NCBI RefSeq assembly: GCF_003610995.1
Contig: NZ_CP032543.1
Span: 2,728,001 to 2,792,000, forward strand
Direction of reading: 5' to 3'
From: Streptomyces griseus subsp. griseus
GTDB lineage: Bacteria > Actinomycetota > Actinomycetes > Streptomycetales > Streptomycetaceae
Length of the DNA: 64,000 nucleotides
The position numbers were made by a program, and so were the translations under genes. The first letter of the stretch is position 1. Every line of letters begins with the position of its first letter. A model generated the notes under the pieces. That model made no database searches. It was not told where the DNA came from and saw only the letters and a list, made by a program, of their open reading frames with translations. Of the stretch, positions 38,416 to 47,699 are shown one piece after another.

Positions 38416-38733
38416 CTACGCGAAAGCCCGCGCCGCCGCTTCCTCGACGTATCGCACGGCCTCGTCCAGCTCTCCGGGCGGGGCCGTTACCAGTGCCACG
38501 GCCAGATCCCGCCCGGCGACGGCGAGTTGGTCGCCCACGGCGAACACCCCGGCGTCGGGCAGCACCCGCGGCTCCACCCCGGGGCTCTCGAAGCGCTGGG
38601 CCCGTACGGCGAGTTCGCGGGCGGCGGCCAGGGCCTCGGCGGCCGCACCGCGCTGGAGGCGGCTCTGCGGGGCCGAGCGCAGCCGGTCGGCGAATCGGTC
38701 CACGGCCAGGATCAGAGGCGTCGTATCAAGCAC
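38416..38733 (-). CDS. conserved hypothetical protein
   Basis: A 105-residue protein starting MLDTTPLILAVDRFADRLRS with SRLQRGAAAEALAAARELAV. It is helical and soluble and has no recognised motif. Codon use is normal for the region. It is convergent with the preceding gene. Confidence 0.6.
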   Translation of the reverse strand: MLDTTPLILAVDRFADRLRSAPQSRLQRGAAAEALAAARELAVRAQRFESPGVEPRVLPDAGVFAVGDQLAVAGRDLAVALVTAPPGELDEAVRYVEEAAARAFA

Positions 38734-39046
38734 CCGGCCGACCCTACGCGCGCTTCCCGCCCGGCTGCCACGCGCCCTTCCTCAGGTACCGCCGCGCGCC
38801 CTTCCTCAGGTACCGCCGCGCGCGCCTGCGCGCCCTCCCCACACGGTCGCCGAAGGGCGAACGCCTGAGCCCGCCGCGCGAGGAGCACGAACTCGTCTGC
38901 GGGCACGCCACAGCGATCACCCACGCGTACGACCTCAGGCGGGCCACCCGCAAGCTGCTGCGACCCGCACCCGCCCCCCTGTGCACCGGGAACGCGGAAG
39001 GGCCCGCAGGCGCGATGCCTGCGGGCCCTTCCGATGTGGTTGCCGG
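38734..39046. other. 313-bp gene-free region with 24-bp duplication
   Basis: GCGCCCTTCCTCAGGTACCG occurs at 38772 and 38796 as part of a 24-bp tandem duplication (38772-38819). A strong terminator lies at 38996-39032. I see no gene between. Confidence 0.6.
38996..39032 (-). terminator. 16-bp perfect-stem terminator
   Basis: Arms at 38996-39011 and 39017-39032 pair perfectly around a 5-base loop, 14 bases after the stop of the Bax-inhibitor-1 family gene. Confidence 0.93.
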
Positions 39047-39925
39047 TCAGTCGTCACCCTGGAGGATGGCGACCAGCCGCAGCATCTCGATGTAGATCCA
39101 CACCAGGGTCACGGTGAGGCCGAAGGCGGCCAGCCATGCCTCCTCGCGCGGGGCGCCGTAGGCGATGCCGTCCTCGACCTGCTTGAAGTTGAGGGCGAGG
39201 ATGCACGCGCCGATCACGATGGCCACGATGCCGAAGATGATGCCGAGCGTGCCGCTGCGGAAGCCGAGGCCGTCACCGCCGCCGAAGACGGCGAACAGCA
39301 TGTTGACCATCATCAGCAGCATGAAGCCGATGGCGGCGGCCATCACGAAGCCGTAGAAACGGCGCGTGACCCGGATCAGACCGGTGCGGTAGGCGATCAG
39401 CACACCGGCGAAGACCGCCATCGTGCCGAGCACCGCCTGCATCGCGGCGCCGGGGGCGACGTAGACGCTGACGATGTTGCTGACGATGCCGAGGAAGACA
39501 CCCTCGAAGGCGGCGTACAACAGGATCAGCGGCGGCGAGGGCCGACGCTTGAACGAGTTCACCAGCGACAGCACGAAGCCGATGATCGCGGCACCGATGG
39601 CGACGCCGTAGGCGGTGCCCAGGTTCGCCTGGTCGACCGGCATGACCCACCAGGCGATGGCGGCGGCCACGACGACCAGTCCGAGCGTCATCGCCGTACG
39701 CGTCACCACGTCGTCGATGGTCATCGCGTCGGTGCGCGCCGGGGCGCCGGGCTGGGTGCCCTGCTGTGCGTAAGGGTTGGTGGCGTACGGGTTTGCGGCG
39801 GTGCCCTGCGCGAACGGGTTGCCGGCCGTCGCGGCGGCCCCGGCCTGCGGCGCCGCGTTGAAGCCCGCGTGGCCGTTGTCGCGGCTGAACCCCCGTCGCG
39901 AGAAGACCGGGTTGCTGCTCCTCAT
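39047..39925 (-). CDS. Bax inhibitor-1/YccA-family membrane protein
   Basis: A 292-residue protein. The first 85 residues are a soluble Gly/Ala/Asn/Pro-rich tail (NPFAQGTAANPYATNPYAQQ). Seven membrane helices follow, with the family stretch YAAFEGVFLGIVSNIVSVYV and the C-terminal AWLAAFGLTVTLVWIYIEML. Family members can act as calcium leak channels; the role in Streptomyces is unknown. ATG 39925 has GGAGGAG four bases upstream. It lies 193 bp downstream of bldA on the same strand. Confidence 0.9.
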   Translation of the reverse strand: MRSSNPVFSRRGFSRDNGHAGFNAAPQAGAAATAGNPFAQGTAANPYATNPYAQQGTQPGAPARTDAMTIDDVVTRTAMTLGLVVVAAAIAWWVMPVDQANLGTAYGVAIGAAIIGFVLSLVNSFKRRPSPPLILLYAAFEGVFLGIVSNIVSVYVAPGAAMQAVLGTMAVFAGVLIAYRTGLIRVTRRFYGFVMAAAIGFMLLMMVNMLFAVFGGGDGLGFRSGTLGIIFGIVAIVIGACILALNFKQVEDGIAYGAPREEAWLAAFGLTVTLVWIYIEMLRLVAILQGDD

Positions 39926-40118
39926 CTCACTCCTCCATGGCCACACTGCGCGGCCTTGCGACAAGAGTAATGGGTAGGCAAAAGAACCACCCAGTGCCGG
40001 AGGAGGATCTTTGTCACCCCGGCCGTCGCGGGCGGTGGGCCGCCGGCGTACCGGTGCGGGCGCCCCGTTGGCAGAAGCCCACGGAGAGGGCTGCCGGCGT
40101 CACGCTCCGTACGCTGCG

Positions 40119-40204
40119 TGGTGCCCGGAGCCGGACTCGAACCGGCACGCCCCCGAGGGGCAGCGAGGTTTAAGCTCGCCGTGTCTACGTTCCACCATCC
40201 GGGC
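40119..40204 (-). tRNA. bldA: tRNA-Leu (anticodon UAA), bldA
   Basis: Read on the minus strand, GCCCGGA (acceptor 5' arm) pairs with TCCGGGC. The D stem is GTG/CAC. The anticodon arm is GCGAG-CTTAAAC-CTCGC, with anticodon TAA at loop positions 3-5. The long variable arm is GCCCC-TCG-GGGGC, and the T arm GCCGG-TTCGAGT-CCGGC. It decodes UUA, the rare leucine codon whose tRNA controls morphological and secondary development in Streptomyces. The discriminator A (40122) is followed by an encoded CCA (40121-40119). Confidence 0.97.
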
Positions 40205-40756
40205 GTGCCGCGCGGCTCCGCGTTGGCAACTGACCCTATCCGGGGGCGTCCCCCGATCAGCGGAACAGTGGCGCGATGTTGTCCTATTTTATTGACCGCT
40301 TGAGGGACCGTCAGCACATGGGCGCGGCCTCACCACGCGCCCGCACCGGATACCGCCAGGTAGGACACCGTGACGGAATGACGGAAAGTCGCCGCACCCG
40401 TACGGCCCAATGCGCCGGGTACGCGCCATGCCTCGCCAGGGGGTACGCCACCCTCGGGATCCAAGGCGTGGGGGGAGGCTCCCCTTCCGGCTCCGCGGGC
40501 GTCCCGGCGGGCCGGGAAGTGGCGGTCACCCTGTGTCACAGCACCGTCCCTCGGATGAAGCGTCAGGGTCGATGTCATACCCGAGGAGGACGGCTCCACC
40601 CCTGTGGTGCGACTCAAGGGGGCCACGGGAACGGGCATCGGGAGTGACGCCCCGGGGCAGTCGGGACGTGACGATGGAGTAGTCCCCTAGGCCACGCCGT
40701 CAGGGCGGGCCGCGTCATCCCGTATGCGTCCGCATCACCGAACCAGGAGCGTCCCT
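40205..40756. other. 552-bp gene-free region upstream of bldA and the ABC operon
   Basis: This divergent region must hold the bldA promoter (minus strand) and the ABC transporter promoter (plus strand). A GGGGG-ACG-CCCCC-type hairpin is present about 35 bases before the bldA 5' end, and an AT-rich stretch (CCTATTTTATTG) lies near 40277-40290. Several small open frames are present but none has a ribosome site or protein-like composition. Confidence 0.6.
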
Positions 40757-41527
40757 GTGACCACCACCCCCACCGTTCACCGCGCCACCGCGGTGGCCGC
40801 CCGCGCCACGGAGCTGTCGAAGGTCTACGGCGAGGGCGAGACACAGGTCGTCGCCCTGGACCGGGTGACCGTGGACTTCCCGCAGGGCGAGTTCACCGCG
40901 ATCATGGGCCCCTCGGGTTCGGGCAAGTCGACGCTGATGCACTGCGTCGCCGGTCTCGACAGCTTCAGCAGCGGTTCGGTGCGCATCGGCGACACCGAGC
41001 TGTCGACGCTGAAGGACAAGCAGCTCACCCAGTTGCGCCGGGACAAGATCGGCTTCATCTTCCAGGCCTTCAACCTGCTGCCGACGCTCACCGCGCTGGA
41101 GAACATCACCCTGCCGATGGACATCGCGGGCCGGAAGCCCGACGCCGCGTGGCTCCAGAAGGTCATCGACATGGTGGGGCTCTCGGAGCGGCTGAAGCAC
41201 CGGCCCACCGAGCTCTCCGGCGGCCAGCAGCAGCGTGTCGCCGTGGCCCGCGCCCTGGCCTCGCAGCCCGACATCATCTTCGGTGACGAGCCGACCGGGA
41301 ACCTGGACTCCCGCTCCGGCGCCGAGGTCCTGGGCTTCCTGCGCAACTCGGTGCGCGAGCTGGGCCAGACCGTGGTGATGGTGACCCACGACCCGGTGGC
41401 CGCCTCCTACGCGGACCGGGTGATCTTCCTCGCGGACGGTGCCGTCGTCGACCAGATGATGCGCCCGACCGCCGACGGGGTCCTCGACCGGATGAAGGCG
41501 TTCGACGCGAAGGGCCGCAAGAGCTGA
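40757..41527 (+). CDS. ABC transporter ATP-binding protein (MacB/LolD type)
   Basis: A 256-residue ATPase with Walker A GPSGSGKST, Q-loop IFQAFNLLPTLTALENI, signature LSGGQQQRVAVARAL, Walker B IIFGDEPTGNLDS and H-loop VTHDPVAASYADR. The motifs fit the MacB/LolD subfamily that drives FtsX-type permeases (mechanotransmission, export or lipoprotein handling). GTG 40757 with AGGAG at 40745-40749 is the start. It pairs with the permease 102 bp downstream. Confidence 0.94.
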   Translation: MTTTPTVHRATAVAARATELSKVYGEGETQVVALDRVTVDFPQGEFTAIMGPSGSGKSTLMHCVAGLDSFSSGSVRIGDTELSTLKDKQLTQLRRDKIGFIFQAFNLLPTLTALENITLPMDIAGRKPDAAWLQKVIDMVGLSERLKHRPTELSGGQQQRVAVARALASQPDIIFGDEPTGNLDSRSGAEVLGFLRNSVRELGQTVVMVTHDPVAASYADRVIFLADGAVVDQMMRPTADGVLDRMKAFDAKGRKS

Positions 41528-41629
41528 CGCCGGCGGCCCCGTACCACCGCCGCCGTACCGGCTGACGCGTACGGCCGCCGTCCGCGCGTCCCCGTCCCCC
41601 TTCCGGAACCCATCCCAGGACACACAGAC

Positions 41630-44164
41630 ATGTTCCGTACCGCCCTGCGCAATGTGCTCGCGCACAAGGCCAGGCTGCTGATGACCGTGCTCGCCGTCAT
41701 GCTCGGCGTAGCGTTCGTCTCCGGCACCCTCGTCTTCACCGACACCCTCGGCAACGCCTTCCGCAACCAGTCCGCCAAGAGCTACGACGACGTCGCCGTC
41801 GCCGTGGAGACCTACGCCGGCGGGCGCGACGAGAAGACCCCCGGCCTCGACGAGGCCACCCTCGACAAGATCCGCGGCGTGGACGGCGTGGCCTCCGTCA
41901 CCGGCCGGGTCGACGGCTTCGCCGGAGTCGCCGACCCCGACGGCAAGCTGATCGGCAACGGCTGGTCCAACACCGGCGCCAACTTCGCCCCCGGCAAGGA
42001 CGGCAAGGACAGCGCGTACGACTTCACCCAGGGCAGCGGCCCGGTGAAGGACGGTCAGATCGCCCTCGACGAGGACACCGCCGCCAAGGGCAAGTACCGG
42101 GTCGGCGACCCGGTGCGGGTCGCCACCAACGGCCCGGTGAAGGAGTACACCCTCTCCGGTGTCTTCACCACCGAGGACGGCGCGGTCAACGCGGGCGGCA
42201 GCCTGGTGCTGTTCGACACCGCCACCGCCCAGAAGCTCTACCTGGAGCCCGGCGTCTTCAAGAACGCCACCGTGGCATCCACCGCGGGCGCCTCCGACCG
42301 GGAGCTGGTCGACGCGATCGTCCCGCTGCTGCCGGAGGAGGCCACCGCGCAGACCGGCAAGGCCCTCGCGGACGAGCAGGCACGGCAGATCGAGTCCGGT
42401 CTCACCAGCCTCAACACCATGCTGCTGGCCTTCGCGGGCATCGCCCTCTTCGTCGGCATCTTCCTCATCGCCAACACCTTCACCATGCTGGTCGCCCAGC
42501 GCACCCGTGAGCTGGCCCTGATGCGGGCCATCGGCGCCACGCGCCGCCAGGTCAAGCGCTCGGTGCTGATCGAGGCCGCCGTCGTCGGCGCGCTCGCCTC
42601 CGTCATCGGCTTCGCCCTCGGCCTGGGACTCGCCACCGGGCTGCGCTCCGCGATGGGCCAGCTCGGCGGCAAGATTCCGGCCGGACCGCTGATCGTCTCG
42701 CCCACGGCAGTCGTCTCCGCCTTCGCCGTCGGCGTCGTGATCACCATCCTGGCCGCCTGGCTGCCCGCCCGCCGGGCCGCGAAGATCGCCCCGGTCGCGG
42801 CGATGAGCAGCGTGCACGCCACCGCCTCCACCAAGTCCCTGGTCGTACGGAACTCGATCGGCGGCTTCATCGCCCTGGTGGGTGCCGTGGCCATCGTCGG
42901 CGGCGCGGCGACCGGCGGGACCAACGGCCGCTACCTGGTCGCGGTCGGCGCCTTCTTCGCCCTGATCGGCATCATCATCCTGATCCCGCTGCTCTCCCGC
43001 CCGGTCATCGCCCTGGTGCGGCCGGCGGTCACCAAGCTGTTCGGTGTCTCCGGGAAGCTGGCCTCGCAGAACGCGGTCCGCAACCCGCGGCGTACCGGAG
43101 CCACCGCCTCCGCCCTGGCGATCGGGCTGACCCTGGTCACCGGCATCTCGGTGCTCGGCGTCACCCTCGGCCAGGCCATCGACAAGATGACCACGGACAA
43201 CATCAAGGCCGACTACATGGTCACGATGGCCAGTGGCGGCTCCCTCGACGAGTCCGCGCTCACCGCCCTGTCGAAGGCGGACGGCGTCGCCGCGCTCTCC
43301 CCGCAGCAGTCGACGTACTTCGAGGTCGACGGGGAGCACCACTCCGCCTCGGGCGTCACCCCGGGCGACGTGGAGAAGGTCTTCTCCCTGGACACCGTCT
43401 CCGGCTCGCTCGCCTCCCTGAAGGAGGGCCAGGTCGCCGTCGGCGCCAAGACCGCGAAGTCGAACGGCTGGAAGACCGGCGACACCCTCCCCGTGAAGTT
43501 CGACGACGAGAAGAAGGGCGAGATCACCATCGGGGCGGTCTACGAGGAGAACGACTTCCTGTCGACCTTCGTGATCCCGAAGAAGCTCGCCGACCAGCAC
43601 AGCGCCGCCTCGCGCCCCGACATCCGCGAGATCTGGATCAAGGCGGACGGCGGCGCGAGCAAGGCCACCGAAGAGTCCATCGTGAACGCGCTCGGCGACA
43701 ACCCGGCGATGAGCGTCATGGACCGGCAGGACATCCGTGACATGTTCGGCGGCTTCATCAACACCGCGCTGAACATCATGTACGGGCTGCTCGCCATGGC
43801 CCTGCTGATCGCGGTCCTCGGCGTCGTCAACACCCTCGCCATGTCGGTGTTCGAGCGCCAGCAGGAGATCGGCATGCTGCGGGCGATCGGTCTCGACCGG
43901 GCCAAGGTCAAGCGCATGATCCGCCTGGAGGCCGTGGTCATCTCGGTCTTCGGCGCGGTGATCGGGATCGGCCTCGGGGTCTTCCTCGGCTGGGCGATCG
44001 GCCAGACCCTGTCCTCCGACATCCCCGGCTACGCCCTGGTCATCCCGTGGGACCGCCTCGCGGTCTTCCTGGCCCTGGCCGGCCTGGTGGGCGTCCTCGC
44101 CTCGCTGTGGCCCGCCCGCAGCGCCGCGAAGCTCAACATGCTGACGGCGATCAAGACCGAGTAG
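41630..44164 (+). CDS. FtsX-like ABC transporter permease
   Basis: An 844-residue permease. The N-terminal helix is followed by an extracytoplasmic domain (about residues 40-260), then a first FtsX unit of three helices (about 262-385; NTFTMLVAQRTRELALMRAI), two further helices near 405-465, a second FtsX start near 485 with another extracytoplasmic domain, and the last FtsX unit (about 720-835; NTLAMSVFERQQEIGMLRAI). This 10-TM duplicated form is common in actinobacteria. The substrate is unknown; export of peptides, lipids or lipoproteins is possible. Confidence 0.92.
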   Translation: MFRTALRNVLAHKARLLMTVLAVMLGVAFVSGTLVFTDTLGNAFRNQSAKSYDDVAVAVETYAGGRDEKTPGLDEATLDKIRGVDGVASVTGRVDGFAGVADPDGKLIGNGWSNTGANFAPGKDGKDSAYDFTQGSGPVKDGQIALDEDTAAKGKYRVGDPVRVATNGPVKEYTLSGVFTTEDGAVNAGGSLVLFDTATAQKLYLEPGVFKNATVASTAGASDRELVDAIVPLLPEEATAQTGKALADEQARQIESGLTSLNTMLLAFAGIALFVGIFLIANTFTMLVAQRTRELALMRAIGATRRQVKRSVLIEAAVVGALASVIGFALGLGLATGLRSAMGQLGGKIPAGPLIVSPTAVVSAFAVGVVITILAAWLPARRAAKIAPVAAMSSVHATASTKSLVVRNSIGGFIALVGAVAIVGGAATGGTNGRYLVAVGAFFALIGIIILIPLLSRPVIALVRPAVTKLFGVSGKLASQNAVRNPRRTGATASALAIGLTLVTGISVLGVTLGQAIDKMTTDNIKADYMVTMASGGSLDESALTALSKADGVAALSPQQSTYFEVDGEHHSASGVTPGDVEKVFSLDTVSGSLASLKEGQVAVGAKTAKSNGWKTGDTLPVKFDDEKKGEITIGAVYEENDFLSTFVIPKKLADQHSAASRPDIREIWIKADGGASKATEESIVNALGDNPAMSVMDRQDIRDMFGGFINTALNIMYGLLAMALLIAVLGVVNTLAMSVFERQQEIGMLRAIGLDRAKVKRMIRLEAVVISVFGAVIGIGLGVFLGWAIGQTLSSDIPGYALVIPWDRLAVFLALAGLVGVLASLWPARSAAKLNMLTAIKTE

Positions 44165-44200
44165 CCGGGGTCCCGGGGGACCGGGACGGGACAGGGACGA

Positions 44201-44244
44201 CGAGGGGCCGGTGCACCGCTGGAAGGCGGCGCACCGGCCCCTCG
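44201..44244. terminator. 14-bp stem terminator
   Basis: CGAGGGGCCGGTGC (44201-44214) pairs with 44231-44244 between the convergent permease and methyltransferase genes. Confidence 0.88.
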
Positions 44245-44291
44245 CCCGTTCCGAGGACGTACGGCGTACGGGTCGGCTCAGGGGCGTACGG

Positions 44292-45635
44292 TCAGCCGCC
44301 CGTCCCCTCCGTCCAGGCGCGGGTGCGCAGCGGGAGCCGGGAGGAGCCGCCCTCCAGCGGACGCACCGCGAGGATCTGGTTGACGCCGATGCTGTTGCGC
44401 TCGAAGGAGATCGCCGAGGCCGCCATGTAGAGCCGCCAGACCCGGGCCCGGCCCGGGGAGGTGGCCCGTACCGCCTGCTCCCAGTGGCGCTCCAGGTTGG
44501 CCACCCAGCTGCGCAGGGTCAGCGCGTAGTGCTCCCGCAGCGCCTGGACGTCCCGGGCCTCGAAGCCGGCCTCCTCCAGGGTGGACAGGGTGCGGCCGAG
44601 GGGGGCGAGTTCGCCGTCGGGGAAGACGTAGGAGTCGATGAACGCGTCGATGCGGTAGGCGTCCTCGTCCTTCTCCGGGCGGCGGGCGATCTGGTGGTTC
44701 AGCAGGCGTCCGCCGGGCTTCAGGAGGGCGAAGAGGTCGTCGGCGTACTCGCGGTAGCGGACCGACCCGACGTGTTCGGCCATCCCGATCGAGGAGATCG
44801 CGTCGTACGGTCCGGGTGGGGTGTCCCCTGTTCGAGCGGGGCCGAGAGCTGGGGGAAGGACGTCCCGGTAGTCCTGGACGCGGATCTCGATCCGGTCGGT
44901 CAGCCCCTCCTCGGCGATGCGCTTGCGGGCGTGGGCGGCCTGTTCCTGGGAGAGGGTGATGCCGGTGACGTGCGCCCCGTACTCGCGGGCCGCGTGGATG
45001 GCCATCGCGCCCCAGCCGCAGCCGACGTCCAGGAGGCGGTCGCCCTCCTTCAGGGCGAGCTTGCGGCAGACCATGTCGAGTTTGTCGCGCTGGGCGTCCT
45101 CCAGGCTCCCGCCGTCCTGCCAGTAGGCGCAGGAGTAGACCATGGACGGGCCGAGGACGAGGGCGTAGAAGTCGTTGCCCACGTCGTAGTGGTGGCTGAT
45201 GGCCTCCTTGTCCCGGCGCTTGGTGTGCAGCGGGCCGGTGCGGCGGCGGACCTCCTCGGCGGGCGGGGCGGGCGGGGGCCAGGGGCCGGCCAGCTGGAGG
45301 AGGCCGCGGGCGAAGGCGCGTACGGCGGGGTCGCGGACCGGGTGGACGGTGTCCTTGGCGTCGGCGTCCCGGTCCCAGAGCAGCCCGGCGATCCGGTCGA
45401 GGAGCTCGTACAGATCGCCCTCGACGTCGATCTCACCGGCCACCCAGGCGCGGGCCAGGCCCAGTTCACCCGGCTTCCACAGGAGTCTGCGCAGGGCGCG
45501 GCGGTGGCGGATCACGAGGACGGGGGCGCCGGGCGGACCCGATTCGCTGCCGTCCCAGGCCCGGATGCGGACCGGTAGGGGTTCCGAGAGCAGCTCTTCG
45601 GCAAGAGCGGTCAGCCGCGATGCGGCGCGTGCCAT
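44292..45635 (-). CDS. cyclopropane-fatty-acyl-phospholipid synthase family methyltransferase
   Basis: A 447-residue SAM-dependent enzyme acting on unsaturated acyl chains. An N-terminal domain of about 170 residues precedes ISHHYDVGNDFYALVLGPSM, SAM motif I LLDVGCGWGAMAIHAA, ITLSQEQAAHARKRIAEEG, and EHVGSVRYREYADDLF, all family signatures. ATG 45635 has GGAGGT seven bases upstream. It may cyclopropanate or methylate membrane lipids; the product cannot be told from sequence. Confidence 0.9.
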   Translation of the reverse strand: MARAASRLTALAEELLSEPLPVRIRAWDGSESGPPGAPVLVIRHRRALRRLLWKPGELGLARAWVAGEIDVEGDLYELLDRIAGLLWDRDADAKDTVHPVRDPAVRAFARGLLQLAGPWPPPAPPAEEVRRRTGPLHTKRRDKEAISHHYDVGNDFYALVLGPSMVYSCAYWQDGGSLEDAQRDKLDMVCRKLALKEGDRLLDVGCGWGAMAIHAAREYGAHVTGITLSQEQAAHARKRIAEEGLTDRIEIRVQDYRDVLPPALGPARTGDTPPGPYDAISSIGMAEHVGSVRYREYADDLFALLKPGGRLLNHQIARRPEKDEDAYRIDAFIDSYVFPDGELAPLGRTLSTLEEAGFEARDVQALREHYALTLRSWVANLERHWEQAVRATSPGRARVWRLYMAASAISFERNSIGVNQILAVRPLEGGSSRLPLRTRAWTEGTGG

Positions 45636-45843
45636 GGCGCACACCTCCGTGGTGGTGTTCCCGACAAACACAAAAGCCCACTGCGTACGTACGTGCTCAT
45701 AGTCGCGCCGTGACATGGTTCGGTGCCACCACGAGGTACTTCTGTGTCAACTCTTCCGGCACGCTCCGTCATCCCGCCACCGGACAACGAAACGGCAAAG
45801 AGGCGCCCGGGGGCCCGCGAACCGTCCCGGCGGCGGAGACGCC

Positions 45844-45884
45844 GAAAGGGCCGTCCGCACCACGGATGGCGGACGGCCCCTTCG
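45844..45884 (-). terminator. terminator after NADH dehydrogenase gene
   Basis: GAAAGGGCCGTCCGC (45844-45858) pairs, with one mismatch, with 45869-45884, about 45 bases downstream of the ndh stop. The remaining 45636-45843 is leader of the methyltransferase gene without other features. Confidence 0.75.
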
Positions 45885-45927
45885 GGCGTCGTACGGGGTG
45901 CTCCTCGCGGAGCGGGTCACCCGGGGG

Positions 45928-47313
45928 TCAGGCCGTGGCCTTCTCGCCCTCGGACTTGGCGGCCACGGCCGGGGCCGGAGCCGGCTTGGCGGCCTCGTAG
46001 AACTCCTCGCGCGGCGTCTCCATGGCACCGAGGGAGACGACCTCGCGCTTGAGGAAGACGGCGAGGGTCCAGTCGGCGAAGATCCGGATCTTACGGTTCC
46101 AGGTCGGCATCGCCATGCCGTGGTAGCCACGGTGCATGTACCAGGCGAGACGGCCCTTGAGCTTGATCTTCACCTTGCCCATGACGATCATCGCGACGCC
46201 CTTGTGCAGGCCGAGACCGGCGACCGCACCCTTGTTGGCGTGGCTGTACTCCTTCTGCGGGAAGCCCCGCATGCCGGAGATCACGTTGTCGCCGAGGACC
46301 TTGGCCTGACGCAGCGCGTGCTGGGCGTTGGGCGGGCACCAGGCGTTCGGATTGCCGGCGCGGCGGCCGATCATGTCCGGCACCTGGGCGTTGTCGCCCG
46401 CGGCCCAGATGTAGTCGGTACCCTGCACCTGGAGCTTCTCGGAGGTGTCCACGTGGCCGCGGGGGCCGAGCGGCAGACCGAAGCGGGCGAGCGCCGGGTT
46501 CGGCTTCACACCGGCGGTCCACACGATGGTGCTGGAGTCGACCTCCAGGCCGTTCTTGAGCACTACGTGGCCGTCGACGCAGGAGTCCATGGAGGTGGAG
46601 AGGTAGATCTCCACGCCGCGGCTCTCCAGGTGCTCCTTGCCGTAGGCGCCCAGCTTCGGGCCGACCTCGGGAAGGATCTTGTCGGCGGCGTCGACCAGGA
46701 TGAAGCGCATGTCCTCGCGCTTCACGTTGGTGTAGTACTTCGCCGCGTCGCGGGCCATGTCCTCGACCTCGCCGATGGTCTCCGCACCGGCGAAGCCGCC
46801 GCCCACGAAGACGAACGTGAGCGCCTTGCGGCGGACGTCCTCATCGGTGGTGGAGTCGGCCTTGTCCAGCTGCTCCAGGACGTGGTTGCGCAGGCCGATG
46901 GCCTCCTCGACGCCCTTCATGCCGATGCCCTGCTCGGCGAGGCCGGGGATCGGGAAGGTACGGGAGACCGCGCCCATCGCGATGACCAGGTAGTCGAAGG
47001 GCAGCTCGTAGGCCTCGCCGACGAGCGGCGCGACCGTGGCGACCTTGCGGTCCTGGTCGATGGTCGTGACACGACCGGTGAGAACCTCAGCCTTGGGCAG
47101 CACGCGTCGCAGCGGGACGACGACATGCCGAGGCGAGATGCTGCCTGCGGCAGCTTCGGGGAGGAAGGGCTGGTACGTCATGTACGACCGCGGGTCGACG
47201 ACCGTGACGGTCGCCTCTCCGTATCGCATCTTCTTCAGAATGCGACGAGCTGCGTACAGGCCTACGTACCCACCGCCTACAACGAGGATCCTGGGACGCT
47301 CCGTGGTGCTCAT
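45928..47313 (-). CDS. ndh: type II NADH dehydrogenase
   Basis: A 461-residue flavoprotein that passes electrons from NADH to menaquinone without pumping protons. FAD site: ILVVGGGYVGLYAARRIL; MTYQPFLPEAAAGSISPRH; NADH site FVFVGGGFAGAETIGE; second FAD motif YIWAAGDNAQVPD. A C-terminal amphipathic region and Ala/Lys-rich tail are present. ATG 47313 places the Rossmann motif at residues 9-18. Two Rex-like operators upstream suggest redox control. Confidence 0.93.
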   Translation of the reverse strand: MSTTERPRILVVGGGYVGLYAARRILKKMRYGEATVTVVDPRSYMTYQPFLPEAAAGSISPRHVVVPLRRVLPKAEVLTGRVTTIDQDRKVATVAPLVGEAYELPFDYLVIAMGAVSRTFPIPGLAEQGIGMKGVEEAIGLRNHVLEQLDKADSTTDEDVRRKALTFVFVGGGFAGAETIGEVEDMARDAAKYYTNVKREDMRFILVDAADKILPEVGPKLGAYGKEHLESRGVEIYLSTSMDSCVDGHVVLKNGLEVDSSTIVWTAGVKPNPALARFGLPLGPRGHVDTSEKLQVQGTDYIWAAGDNAQVPDMIGRRAGNPNAWCPPNAQHALRQAKVLGDNVISGMRGFPQKEYSHANKGAVAGLGLHKGVAMIVMGKVKIKLKGRLAWYMHRGYHGMAMPTWNRKIRIFADWTLAVFLKREVVSLGAMETPREEFYEAAKPAPAPAVAAKSEGEKATA

Positions 47314-47347
47314 GCCATCGAGTATCCACCTCGCCCCAGGGGGGTGC

Positions 47348-47365
47348 TCGTGAGCCCCTTCACAA
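47348..47365 (-). promoter_or_regulatory. Rex-type operator, proximal
   Basis: TCGTGAGCCCCTTCACAA resembles the Rex operator TTGTGAACGCGTTCACAA (about 13-14 of 18 positions), 35 bases upstream of the ndh start. Confidence 0.55.
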
Positions 47366-47619
47366 GGATTCATCCCCCTCTGCTACACTTCGCCGCCCAC
47401 GTGACCCAGGTCATGACCCCGCAGGGGAACCGCGACGCCCCGGGAAACGTTCCTGACCGCCTGTGAGCTGGCCCTTGGCCCTCCAGGAGCGCCGCATCGC
47501 CCCCCTTCTTCACATGTACGCAACACCCCCGGAACGCGCCCGTACGCCTTCCGCAGAGACCCTCGTAGGGCCCGGACGGCCCTTGCGGGTCCGAACTGCG
47601 CCCAACAGGGCCGAATTCC

Positions 47620-47638
47620 TTGTGAAGAAGTTCACGAA
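47620..47638 (-). promoter_or_regulatory. Rex-type operator, distal
   Basis: TTGTGAAGAAGTTCACGAA has both TGTGAA and TTCAC half-sites of the Rex consensus with the right 4-base spacing. It lies about 310 bases upstream of the ndh start. Confidence 0.6.
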
Positions 47639-47699
47639 CTTCGTCGCGGCGTGTCCCGGGAAGGGTCCCCCGAGCGGCCGACCGGGGCCGCCCACGGGC

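Larger units (their letters stand above)
47314..47699. other. 386-bp ndh upstream region
   Basis: This stretch has no gene. It carries two Rex-operator-like inverted repeats (47348-47365 and 47620-47638) and presumably the ndh promoter. Confidence 0.7.

Noticed and set aside
40276..40647. 123-residue frame upstream of the ABC operon
   Set aside because: No ribosome site and no recognisable composition; it lies in the region expected to hold promoters for bldA and the ABC genes.
40715..43600. 961-residue minus-strand open frame opposite the ABC transporter
   Set aside because: It overlaps two genes with clear ABC motifs and reads as Gly/Asp/Val-rich antisense.
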